Assembly (NCBI GenBank): GCA_964452775.1
Contig: CAYVQP010000014.1
Location: 5,104-69,103 of the forward strand
Direction of reading: 5' to 3'
DNA length: 64,000 bases
DNA from: JACKCB01 sp964452775
GTDB lineage: Bacteria; Chloroflexota; Anaerolineae; Promineifilales; Promineifilaceae
Below the pieces are notes generated by a model. That model was not told where the DNA came from, did not search any database, and worked only from the letters and a program-made list of their open reading frames with translations. Both the position numbers and the translations under genes were made by a program. The first letter of the stretch is position 1. Each line of letters opens with the position of its first letter. Below, piece after piece: positions 51,771 to 58,693 of the stretch.

Positions 51771-51941
51771 GATTCCCGGAAATTTGCCATCGAGATTCCC
51801 GGAAATTACCTGTTCAACCAACCCGTATGCGACAGCAATTTCCGGGAATCTTTTCGTTACATCTACGTTGGAAAATGCCATCGAGATTCCCGGAAATTCC
51901 CTGTTCAGCCAACCCGTATGCGACAGCAATTTCCGGGAATC
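51771..51941. repeat. GATTCCCGGAAATT palindrome array (family A variant)
   Basis: Two complete hairpins with arms GATTCCCGGAAATT and AATTTCCGGGAATC at 51794-51850 and 51885-51941, in a 91-bp direct repeat, plus a lone left arm at 51771-51784. It fills the 210 bp between the Nif3-like stop and kbl. The repeat's right flank (ACATCTRCGTTGGAAAAT) runs into the last codons of the Nif3-like gene. Confidence 0.9.
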
Positions 51942-51947
51942 TTTTCG

Positions 51948-52703
51948 TTACATCTGCGTTGGAAAATCCAGGAACTTCACCTGCAGATCAAATCTATCCG
52001 CCAAATGCCGGCCCAACGCCTTCACGCCGACCGTTTCCGTTGCATAGTGTCCGGCAAAAATAACGTTCATGCCGTAGTCAGCGGCGGCCCAATAGTGCGC
52101 GTGCGACGTCTCGCCGGTGATGAATGTGTCCGCGCCGGTTGCGTGCGCTTCCGGCAGCTGATCAGCGCCATAGCCGGACAGGATCGCCACTCTGGAGACG
52201 GCTTGCGGCCCATAGGCCAGGGTACGTACCGGCCCCTGCAATTGTTCAGTGATCGCTTGTTCCAGGTCGAGCAGGGTGGTACCCGGCGCGACACTCCCCA
52301 CAGTGCCCAGGGGCGCGTTTAGCGCTTCACACCACCAGCCGTCTACCTGCACGCCGAACATCTGCGCCAACACCGCGTTGTTGCCGACTTCGGGGTGCGC
52401 GTCCAGCGGCAAATGGGCGCTATACAGATTGATGCCGTGTTTCATCAGCAGGCGCACGCGCTTTCCCAGTGGGCCGGCGATGCGCTGTTCCTTGCCCCAC
52501 AACACGCCGTGGTGCACGATCAACATGTCGGCCTGCCATTCTGCCGCGGCCTCGATAATCGCCGGGCTGGTATCAACACCGAGCGCGATCCGTGTCACAG
52601 CATCGTTGCCGGTTTCCACCTGAAGGCCCTGTTGCCCGTAGTCCTTGACTTCGGCGATGCGCAAATAGGCGTCCATGTAGTTGATTAATTCTGTGCGATC
52701 CAT
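51948..52703 (-). CDS. Nif3-like dinuclear metal-binding protein (DUF34/NIF3)
   Basis: 251 residues of the NIF3/YbgI family. Metal ligands are visible in IVHHGVLWG, SAHLPLDAHPEVGNN and, near the end, FITGETSHAHYW and FAGHYATETVG. GTP cyclohydrolase I type 2 is a common but poorly supported label; the family's function is uncertain. The ribosome site AAGGAAG precedes the ATG. The last residues (LDFPTQM) are encoded by sequence shared with the adjacent repeat flanks. Confidence 0.9.
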   Translation of the reverse strand: MDRTELINYMDAYLRIAEVKDYGQQGLQVETGNDAVTRIALGVDTSPAIIEAAAEWQADMLIVHHGVLWGKEQRIAGPLGKRVRLLMKHGINLYSAHLPLDAHPEVGNNAVLAQMFGVQVDGWWCEALNAPLGTVGSVAPGTTLLDLEQAITEQLQGPVRTLAYGPQAVSRVAILSGYGADQLPEAHATGADTFITGETSHAHYWAAADYGMNVIFAGHYATETVGVKALGRHLADRFDLQVKFLDFPTQM

Positions 52704-52807
52704 GCCCTTCTTCCTTTCAAACGATTATACCTGAAGTAGATGCCCGCTGAGCGGGCAGATCTCGCCGGCGCTTGCCTTCCGGTCATGTGGCGGGGAAGGC
52801 TGCTGCA

Positions 52808-52816
52808 TGCTATACT
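52808..52816 (+). promoter_or_regulatory. Extended -10 box 10 nt before the HNH gene
   Basis: TGCTATACT on the plus strand, 10 nt before ATG 52827. No ribosome site between them. Confidence 0.5.
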
Positions 52817-52826
52817 CACCGCCGTC

Positions 52827-53345
52827 ATGAGTGCAAACTTGTTGAACGAGCCGGTACTCTTGCTCAACATTAACTTCGAACCCCTCAACGTCTGCTCAAC
52901 GCGACGGGCGTTAATCCTCCTTGTCTCCGGCAAGGCGGATCTGGTCCTCAATGGCCGGGGCGTCATTCACAGCAGCAGCCGGGAATTTGAACTTCCCTCC
53001 ATCATCCGATTGAATCACATGGTGGGCCGTCCGCGTCCGCGAGTCGCCCTCAGCAAGCGCGAAGTACTGCGGCGCGATGAGTACATCTGCCAGTACTGTG
53101 GCCGGCACAGCGCCCTGCTCACCCTCGACCATATTGTGCCCCGGCACCTGGGCGGCGAGCATACCTGGTTGAACCTGGTAGCTGCCTGCGCGAGCTGCAA
53201 CCGCCAGAAGGGAGGGCGCACGCCGGAGCAGGCGCATATGAGTCTGCGGCGTCTGCCCTTCGAGCCAAGCTCCTCGGCGCATTATCGCTTTGGCCGGCAC
53301 CTCGGCCAGCGTGAGGAGTGGGAGCCGTTTCTTACCGGTTGGTAA
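52827..53345 (+). CDS. HNH endonuclease domain protein
   Basis: 172 residues. The N-terminus (EPVLLLNINFEPLNVCSTRRALILLVSGKADLV) is typical of a widespread housekeeping HNH family, and the nuclease motif is complete: CQYCG, LDHIVPRHLGG, WLNLVAACASCNRQKGG. It is not linked to a methylase, integrase or phage genes. Role unknown; probably DNA-related. The ATG at 52827 is chosen because of homologous length and the promoter just upstream. Confidence 0.87.
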   Translation: MSANLLNEPVLLLNINFEPLNVCSTRRALILLVSGKADLVLNGRGVIHSSSREFELPSIIRLNHMVGRPRPRVALSKREVLRRDEYICQYCGRHSALLTLDHIVPRHLGGEHTWLNLVAACASCNRQKGGRTPEQAHMSLRRLPFEPSSSAHYRFGRHLGQREEWEPFLTGW

Positions 53346-53349
53346 ATCG

Positions 53350-53835
53350 TCAGCCGGTTCGCCGCGCATTTTGCTCCCCCAGGAGCACGATCTTTGGCAA
53401 ACCCTCGTTGATCAGCTGCGACAATTCGGCGACCAGCTGACGATACATCTCAATATCCTGCCCAAAAGGATCCTTTATGTCATAGCGCGGACTACCCGCG
53501 GCCAACTCGCTCAGCAAGTGAATCTTGTGGGCCGCCTGCGGAAACTCAACCGATAGCGCTTCGACGTGTCCCTGTTCCATGCACAACACCAGATCGGCCT
53601 GGTCCAACGAGGTCGCGTCAACCATTTGCGCAGTGCGTCCACTGATGTCGACGCCCTGTTCGGCCATCAGTTGGATACCGTGTCGCGCCGGCGGGCGCCT
53701 GTCAACCGCCCATGTGCCGGCCGAGCCAACCGACCAATCAGTCATCCCTTTAGTGATCAGTTGTTGGCGCAGCAGCCCTTCAGCGATGGGTGAGCGACAA
53801 ATGTTGGCGGTGCAGACAAACAAGACATGGGGCAT
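53350..53835 (-). CDS. Low-molecular-weight protein-tyrosine (or arginine) phosphatase
   Basis: 161 residues. The P-loop is CTANICRS (CX5R) at residues 8-15 and the general-acid Asp is in DPFG. In Gram-positive-type bacteria this branch includes both tyrosine and protein-arginine phosphatases; the Thr after Cys-Thr (CTANICR) is the feature of arginine phosphatases, so YwlE-like activity is possible. Convergent with the HNH gene, 4 bp apart. A good promoter lies upstream. Confidence 0.88.
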   Translation of the reverse strand: MPHVLFVCTANICRSPIAEGLLRQQLITKGMTDWSVGSAGTWAVDRRPPARHGIQLMAEQGVDISGRTAQMVDATSLDQADLVLCMEQGHVEALSVEFPQAAHKIHLLSELAAGSPRYDIKDPFGQDIEMYRQLVAELSQLINEGLPKIVLLGEQNARRTG

Positions 53836-53865
53836 GAAGCAAACCTATCACAAACTCGAGTTTAG

Positions 53866-53894
53866 ATTTTACCACTCCGCGATCAGACTGTCAG
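53866..53894 (-). promoter_or_regulatory. Promoter of the phosphatase gene
   Basis: CTGACA (53889-53894) and TAAAAT (53866-53871), 17-bp spacer, extended -10 TGG, on the minus strand. Its -35 overlaps the last bases of the upstream gene. Confidence 0.6.
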
Positions 53895-54988
53895 GAAGTT
53901 AGAATGTCGCAGCAGGCCAATAAATCGCCGGCTAATAACCCATGTCCGCCGAGCACCACCGGAATGGGACAGGCAAGCGCCTGTTCTGTGAACTGCCGCA
54001 GCCACGGATCATCCACCTCTGCGGGCATTCCCAGGTCCGAAGCAAAGCGGGACCGCCTGTCCGGAGAGCGCCGGTGATGTGCCAGCAGCACACGTGTGTC
54101 AATCAGCGCCGCATCCGCCCACTCCGCCAGCAGGCTGAAGAAAGCTTCCATGCCGGCCACTTCAATATACTCGGCCAACAGTGAGCGTACTTCGCCGCGC
54201 CGCTCGCGGCCGCTGGAAACCATGCCGCGCTCCTCGGCGATCACGCGCAGCCAGCATTGACTGACGCGATTCACCGCCGCCCAGGCATCCGGCCCAATCC
54301 GGCCGGCGATGAACACGCGGGCCGCCGGGCGCGCCAAAGCCTGCAATACCTGCTGCAACCGGCCGGCATCCAGGGGCAATGAGGCCAGATATTGGCGCAA
54401 TTGAGGTTTTGTGTTCGGGTGGATGCTTAAGGTAAGTAAGTCCGTTGGGGTGTCTATGTCCAGCCGGCTGGCGGCGGAGGATGGCAGGGCGCGAAAGGGC
54501 ATACCCGCTTCAGTGGACAGCACCCAACCGAGCATGTTGTCTCGCGGCAGGCGGGCTGTCCAGGACTGGATGTGACGGGCCGGCGTCACGCCTGCCCAAT
54601 CACTGGCGAAACGGTTGTTGGTGATCACCAGTTCTTGCGCGCTATCCAAAGAAGTCAGCGCTTCGGTCAGCATTTCGTCGGTCAGCAACGGCGACGCTCC
54701 GCCCCCGAAATAGAGCAGTTTAGAAATTGAAAAGCGATCAACCAATGCTGAAAGGGTCTCGCCGATATGGGGCGCTTCGCCGGCGGCGGATTGCACGTAA
54801 TCGGTCACGCCGGCCGGTAACAGCTCTGTGCTGTCCGGCGAGACCAGGACGATGCGCTTGATCAGAGGCTGCCGCGACAATTGCGCGATCAGGTCATAGG
54901 CTGCCGCCCGCAGCGCGCCGTCCATCCATTCTGCCGGGCCGGCCTGAAGCGGGGCGATCCCGCCGACCATCACAACCGCCGAGATCAC
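53891..54988 (-). CDS. MobA/CofC-like nucleotidyltransferase-fold protein of unknown function
   Basis: 365 residues. The first 200 or so resemble an NTP-transferase fold (start ISAVVMVGGIAPLQAG, then LLYFGGGASPLLTDEML, and RLDIDTPTDLLTL at the end of the domain), but the usual GGxSxRMGxxK loop is missing. The C-terminal 150 residues are helical and end in LGGHGLLAGDLLACCDIL. I do not recognise a characterised relative. It follows the terminator after hpf on the same strand. Confidence 0.6.
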   Translation of the reverse strand: MISAVVMVGGIAPLQAGPAEWMDGALRAAAYDLIAQLSRQPLIKRIVLVSPDSTELLPAGVTDYVQSAAGEAPHIGETLSALVDRFSISKLLYFGGGASPLLTDEMLTEALTSLDSAQELVITNNRFASDWAGVTPARHIQSWTARLPRDNMLGWVLSTEAGMPFRALPSSAASRLDIDTPTDLLTLSIHPNTKPQLRQYLASLPLDAGRLQQVLQALARPAARVFIAGRIGPDAWAAVNRVSQCWLRVIAEERGMVSSGRERRGEVRSLLAEYIEVAGMEAFFSLLAEWADAALIDTRVLLAHHRRSPDRRSRFASDLGMPAEVDDPWLRQFTEQALACPIPVVLGGHGLLAGDLLACCDILTS

Positions 54989-55001
54989 AGTCGCTGCTTA
55001 C

Positions 55002-55037
55002 AAAAAAGGGCAATCGCGCCAAACGGCGCGACTGCCC
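55002..55037 (-). terminator. Terminator after hpf
   Basis: GGGCA-CGCGCC pairs with GGCGCG-TGCCC (55008-55037), with six A on the plus strand (55002-55007) giving a T-run for minus-strand transcripts; a second A-run to the right allows action on both strands. Confidence 0.85.
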
Positions 55038-55060
55038 ATGGGCGACAAAAAAGGGAACGG

Positions 55061-55633
55061 TCAGTCAAGCTCGGGTTGCAATAGGCCGTAGTTGTTATCG
55101 CGACGCCGGTAGACCACGTTAATGGCCTCCTCTTCCGCGTCGAAGAAGACGAAGAAATCATGACCGAGCAGTTCCATCTGGTCAATCGCTTCTTCGGCGG
55201 ACATCGGCTGGACTACAAATCGCTTCCGGCGGACGATAACCTGGTTCTCGCCTTCCTCTTCTCCTTCCTCCAGCACGTCCTCTAAAGGCAGCGGCTCCAT
55301 CTCCGGAAACTCTTCGCGACCGCCGCGCCGATTTTGCTTCCGCTTTCCCCGGTAGCGTTTGATCTGGCTGTAGAGTTTGTTGATGACCGCATCTACCGCG
55401 GCGAAGATATCACTACTACGCTCCTCAGCGCGCAGAATTGTGCCCCAACTATCGCGCACAGTGATCTGCGCCACGTGGCGATCAACAGCGCTCTTCGCGT
55501 TTTGCTGCGTCAGATCGACGTGCACCTCCGCCAGGTTGGGCATATAACGGTCGAGGCGAGCTGTCTTCTTCTCGACATAAGTTTGAAGCCGGGGGGTCAC
55601 TTCCATTCCGTGACCACTGATTGTCAGTTCCAT
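55061..55633 (-). CDS. hpf: Long-form ribosome hibernation promoting factor
   Basis: 190 residues with two domains: the N-terminal ribosome-binding domain (ELTISGHGMEVTPRLQTYVEKK, with QITVRDSWGTILRAEE) and, after an acidic linker, the C-terminal dimerization domain (VVRRKRFVVQPMSAEEAIDQMELLGHDFFVFFDAEE; residues about 130-180). Long HPF alone forms 100S ribosome dimers in resting cells. The ribosome site GGAGAGG precedes the ATG. Ends before a strong terminator. Confidence 0.95.
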   Translation of the reverse strand: MELTISGHGMEVTPRLQTYVEKKTARLDRYMPNLAEVHVDLTQQNAKSAVDRHVAQITVRDSWGTILRAEERSSDIFAAVDAVINKLYSQIKRYRGKRKQNRRGGREEFPEMEPLPLEDVLEEGEEEGENQVIVRRKRFVVQPMSAEEAIDQMELLGHDFFVFFDAEEEAINVVYRRRDNNYGLLQPELD

Positions 55634-55674
55634 CGATTAACCTCTCCAAGTGATACAATCGCTAAGTACGTAAC

Positions 55675-55735
55675 AAACCTCGCAGGTCATGGCCATAGTC
55701 TCCGGCGAAATCGCTCTTCAGCCATACGGGGTTTT
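55675..55735. repeat. AAACCTCGCAGGTCATGGC palindrome (family B, diverged)
   Basis: Left arm AAACCTCGCAGGTCATGGC (55675-55693) and right arm GCCATACGGGGTTTT (55721-55735) pair imperfectly. It lies between comFC and hpf. Confidence 0.55.
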
Positions 55736-55756
55736 CTGCTGATCAAAGTGAGCCGC

Positions 55757-56479
55757 TCAAACCTCAGCCCGGTGTGTCTTTTCCGTTGCTCGCGCCAGGC
55801 AATAGGCTGAAACTGAGACCGCTCCGGCCGCCAGCAGCGCTTCGGCAGAAGCCGCCAATGTGGCTCCGCTGGTCACCACATCATCCACCAACAAGATATG
55901 TCTGCCGGCGACCAGGCCGGGATCCGCCTTGAACGCCTTCTGGACATTCTGTAGTCGTTCACTTCTGCCCAGTCCCGTCTGAGGTGGTGTGTACCTGACG
56001 CGCTGCAAGCCGTTGGTAAGCAAATGCCAGCCCAAACTGCGAGAGAGTTGGCCGGCCAGCAACATTGACTGATTATACCCTCTTTTCCGCTCTCGTTTAG
56101 CGTGTAGAGCTACCGGTATGACGATGTCTACCGGCATCTGCCACGCCGGCCATGCTTCCAGCATGATCTCTGCTAAAGGCTCTGCCAGCGCAAAAGCGCC
56201 TTCATATTTCAACTGCCAGATGGCGTGGGGGATGGGCCCCATATATAGTGTCGCGGCGCGGATGCGTTCCAATAATGGGGGCTGTTGCCGGCAGTGAGCA
56301 CATATTCCGTCAATCGGTATGTCGTCGTCATGCGGCTTACCGCACAGCCGGCAGAGGGGATGGGACACCCAGCAGATGTCCGCCCTGCATGAGTCGCAAA
56401 AGAGCGCCCCCACGCTGCGGCAGCCGGCGCACACCGGAGGAAAAACAAACTCGACCAGCGTCCGCCTAGTTTGGCTCAC
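55757..56479 (-). CDS. comFC: ComF-family protein
   Basis: About 240 residues. An N-terminal zinc ribbon with four Cys pairs (CAGC, CDSC, CRLC, CAHC) precedes a phosphoribosyltransferase domain with the PRPP loop HILLVDDVVTSGATLAA. ComFC proteins are required for transformation in competent bacteria. The GTG at 56479 follows GGGGGAGAGG and is preferred; the ATG at 56545 would overlap the pilin gene by 34 bp. A Flp-type pilin gene directly upstream fits a DNA-uptake or pilus context. Confidence 0.88.
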   Translation of the reverse strand: MSQTRRTLVEFVFPPVCAGCRSVGALFCDSCRADICWVSHPLCRLCGKPHDDDIPIDGICAHCRQQPPLLERIRAATLYMGPIPHAIWQLKYEGAFALAEPLAEIMLEAWPAWQMPVDIVIPVALHAKRERKRGYNQSMLLAGQLSRSLGWHLLTNGLQRVRYTPPQTGLGRSERLQNVQKAFKADPGLVAGRHILLVDDVVTSGATLAASAEALLAAGAVSVSAYCLARATEKTHRAEV

Positions 56480-56511
56480 GACCTCTCCCCCGATCAATTT
56501 TCCGGCGCTTC

Positions 56512-56670
56512 CTACTGTAAGAAGGGAATCGTTTCCCTGAGCCATTCAATGGCGCTGTTTATCTGTGGTCCCAGCAGGGTCAGAATCGCGATAATGACGA
56601 TTGCTACAAGCACCAGGACAAGCGCGAATTCTAACCAGCTTTGGCCGTCTTCATCGCGAAAGAACGACAT
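56512..56670 (-). CDS. Flp-type (type IVb) pilin-like small protein
   Basis: A 52-residue protein easily missed by length cut-offs. It starts with a short charged leader (MSFFRDEDG) followed by QSWLEFALVLVLVAIVIIAI: a Gly before the cleavage point, Glu at mature position 5, an aromatic residue at 6 and a hydrophobic helix, which is the prepilin pattern of Flp/TadE-type proteins. GGAGG lies 9 nt before the ATG. It precedes comFC. The A24 peptidase at 5827-6501 could process it. No Tad secretion genes are in the window. Confidence 0.72.
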   Translation of the reverse strand: MSFFRDEDGQSWLEFALVLVLVAIVIIAILTLLGPQINSAIEWLRETIPFLQ

Positions 56671-56723
56671 GGTATGGTACCTCCCTGGACATGGAGAAAA
56701 GGGAAAAACAGGCAGCCCTGTGG

Positions 56724-57803
56724 TCAGAGCTGGCCCGCAACTCCTTCCTGGAGCGCCGCCGGAATTGAAAACTCGGCTCTGACGCCGTTGGCGACGCTGC
56801 TCTGAATGGTGAGTTCACCGCCCATCAGCTCGGCTCGCTCCTTGAGCATGATCAAGCCGCTCCTTTTGTGACTGCTGGAAGATAGTACTGCATCGGCGTC
56901 AAACCCGACGCCGTTATCCTCAACGACAATCGTAATTGGGTCGGCGGACAAATCTAATATCAATTGCAAATTGCCGGCCTCACTATGTGTCCGGGCGTTG
57001 TTCAACAGCTCGCGCGCGGCGCCGAAGGCGACAATTTCCACATGGCGCGGCAGCCGGCGTTCGTCCCCGTTGACGGTCAGGCTGATAACCGGCCCATTCT
57101 CCTCCTGAAATGCCTCAACATAGCGGCGAATGGCCGGGACGAGCCCCAATTCGGCCAATGACAAGGGGTGAACTTCAAGTAGCGCCCTTCTAAAGGAACC
57201 GAATGTCCTGGCGGCGCCCTTCTTCAGTGAGGCCAGTTCGGTTCGGGCGCGCTCAGGACTTACCTCATAGAACCGCTGGCAGAGTTCCGCCTGCAGAATG
57301 AGATTGCCCAATGAGGAGGCCGGTCCGGCATGCATACTTGCCGCCAGGCTTTCGCGAATGGACTCCTCGTCTTCGATGGAACGAATCAGGGCTGATTCGT
57401 CATTCGTGGGCGACCGTGCGTCCGTCTCCGGGATACCGCGCGGGGCGGCAAGCTGCAACAGCCGGCGTTGTGTCTCTGCCAGCCGGCCCAGGCTGCGATG
57501 TTCGCTTTTCAGCTGTTCCATCCGGCCGCGCAGGGCGACCATCTGTTGCCGGGTGTTCAGCAGCGCTTCGTATCCTTCACAAATTTCCGCCGGGGCCACG
57601 CTATCCAACTGGGTCTGGAACCGGCGCACGTAGCTGCTGACCTGGGCGTTGCGCTGCATCACCAGTTCTAACTCTGCCGCGTTTTGCGCCAGCCGGGCTT
57701 CGATATCCTGTAGCCGGCTGTTGGTCTGCTCCCATTCGACGGCGGTCGTCTCCAACAGGGATGGCAAGGTGGCGGCCTGTCCTGTTACCGCTTCGTCCGG
57801 CAT
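56724..57803 (-). CDS. Soluble sensor histidine kinase-like protein with degenerate phosphoacceptor box
   Basis: 359 residues without membrane spans. A long N-terminal coiled coil (about 20-115) leads to a HisKA_3-like helix and an HATPase domain with the N-box ARELLNNARTH and G1-box VEDNGVGFD. The acceptor region reads SMHAGPASSLGNLILQAE; related kinases have (D/E)xHDGPAQ. H158 is kept but both neighbouring acidic residues are lost. It lies 7 bp after a NarL-type regulator on the same strand, which is its obvious partner. Confidence 0.82.
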   Translation of the reverse strand: MPDEAVTGQAATLPSLLETTAVEWEQTNSRLQDIEARLAQNAAELELVMQRNAQVSSYVRRFQTQLDSVAPAEICEGYEALLNTRQQMVALRGRMEQLKSEHRSLGRLAETQRRLLQLAAPRGIPETDARSPTNDESALIRSIEDEESIRESLAASMHAGPASSLGNLILQAELCQRFYEVSPERARTELASLKKGAARTFGSFRRALLEVHPLSLAELGLVPAIRRYVEAFQEENGPVISLTVNGDERRLPRHVEIVAFGAARELLNNARTHSEAGNLQLILDLSADPITIVVEDNGVGFDADAVLSSSSHKRSGLIMLKERAELMGGELTIQSSVANGVRAEFSIPAALQEGVAGQL

Positions 57804-57810
57804 GGTCGGC

Positions 57811-58509
57811 TCACTCGCTGCGCGTGCTGTCCAGGCGGACCCAACCCCGGCTTAAAGCGTAGACCGCGGCTTGCGTACGATCGTCCACCCGTAGCTTGCG
57901 CAATATTGAAGTCATGTGATTCTTGACCGTCTGATGGCTGATTCCCAGCCGGTAGGCAATTTCTTTGTTGCTCAGGCCACGGGTGACAAACTCCAGAATC
58001 TCCATTTCGCGGGGAGAGAGCGGGACCAGATAGTCGCTGCTGTCGGCGGTTAAGGACTCGATTGAGTGGCCGACTTTCTTTTCGATCCACTTGACTGCCT
58101 CATCGGCGGTCATTATCTTCTCGCCCACTACAAACTTGCCTTCATGGGCGGCGACGATTGTGCGCACCAACAACTCTGGGGCAATGTCCTTCGCGCAATA
58201 GGCATTCGCGCCGGAGCGTAGGGCATGCACCACCTGCTCTACCTCATCGTAGCCGGTAATCATGACCACCTTGGTATCCGGCAGCTTGCCCTTGATCCGC
58301 CGGGTGACCTGCAGCCCGTTGACGGTGGGCAGATTGATATCCATCAACACGACTTCCGGCGCCAGACTTTCCGCCAATTCAACGGCCAGCTCGCCATCGG
58401 CTGCCTCGCCCACCACCTCTAGGCGCGGGTCCGTTTCCAGCACATCGCGCAAACCCTGGCGAAAAACAGGGTGATCATCCACCACCAACAATCTTATTAC
58501 GTCAGACAT
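57811..58509 (-). CDS. NarL/DegU-family response regulator
   Basis: 232 residues: receiver domain with VVDDHPVFRQG (acidic pair), the phosphorylation Asp in VVLMDINLP, and Lys in AYCAKDI, then a LuxR-type helix-turn-helix (LSPREMEILEFVTRGLSNKEIAYRLGISHQTVKNHMTSILRKL). It binds DNA and is paired with the kinase-like gene that follows. The ribosome site AGGAG lies 12 nt before the ATG. A near-consensus promoter is 135 bp upstream. Confidence 0.95.
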   Translation of the reverse strand: MSDVIRLLVVDDHPVFRQGLRDVLETDPRLEVVGEAADGELAVELAESLAPEVVLMDINLPTVNGLQVTRRIKGKLPDTKVVMITGYDEVEQVVHALRSGANAYCAKDIAPELLVRTIVAAHEGKFVVGEKIMTADEAVKWIEKKVGHSIESLTADSSDYLVPLSPREMEILEFVTRGLSNKEIAYRLGISHQTVKNHMTSILRKLRVDDRTQAAVYALSRGWVRLDSTRSE

Positions 58510-58512
58510 GGG

Positions 58513-58638
58513 CTATGCTTCTCTCCTTTCCTTGGCGCCAATGCAATTGAAAGATGGGAGCATGCTTGAACCGACCCGGGCTACCACGGTCATCAGGTTC
58601 GGAGAACCATCATCAAGGATGGGATCGGGTAGTGACAT
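58513..58638 (-). CDS. Possible 41-aa leaderless ORF before the response regulator
   Basis: An ORF whose ATG lies 6 nt after a TATACT box and whose stop is 3 nt before the regulator's ATG. It contains the regulator's ribosome site, so its translation could influence regulator expression. The peptide (LPDPILDDGSPNLMTVVARV region) resembles nothing that I recognise. It may be only a chance reading of the leader. Confidence 0.3.
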   Translation of the reverse strand: MSLPDPILDDGSPNLMTVVARVGSSMLPSFNCIGAKERREA

Positions 58639-58644
58639 AAACGC

Positions 58645-58673
58645 AGTATACAAGAACTGCAATGGCGTCGCAA
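58645..58673 (-). promoter_or_regulatory. Promoter of the response regulator/kinase operon
   Basis: TTGCGA (58668-58673) and TATACT (58645-58650), spacer 17 bp, on the minus strand. Confidence 0.65.
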
Positions 58674-58693
58674 ACCTGGAGAGACGCTCGTCT

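Noticed and set aside
52827..53345. Phage or restriction-system HNH nuclease
   Set aside because: No phage, integrase or methylase genes nearby; the N-terminus matches a housekeeping HNH family.
53350..53835. Arsenate reductase (ArsC, thioredoxin-coupled)
   Set aside because: The P-loop and DPFG fit, but the extra redox Cys pair of ArsC is absent.
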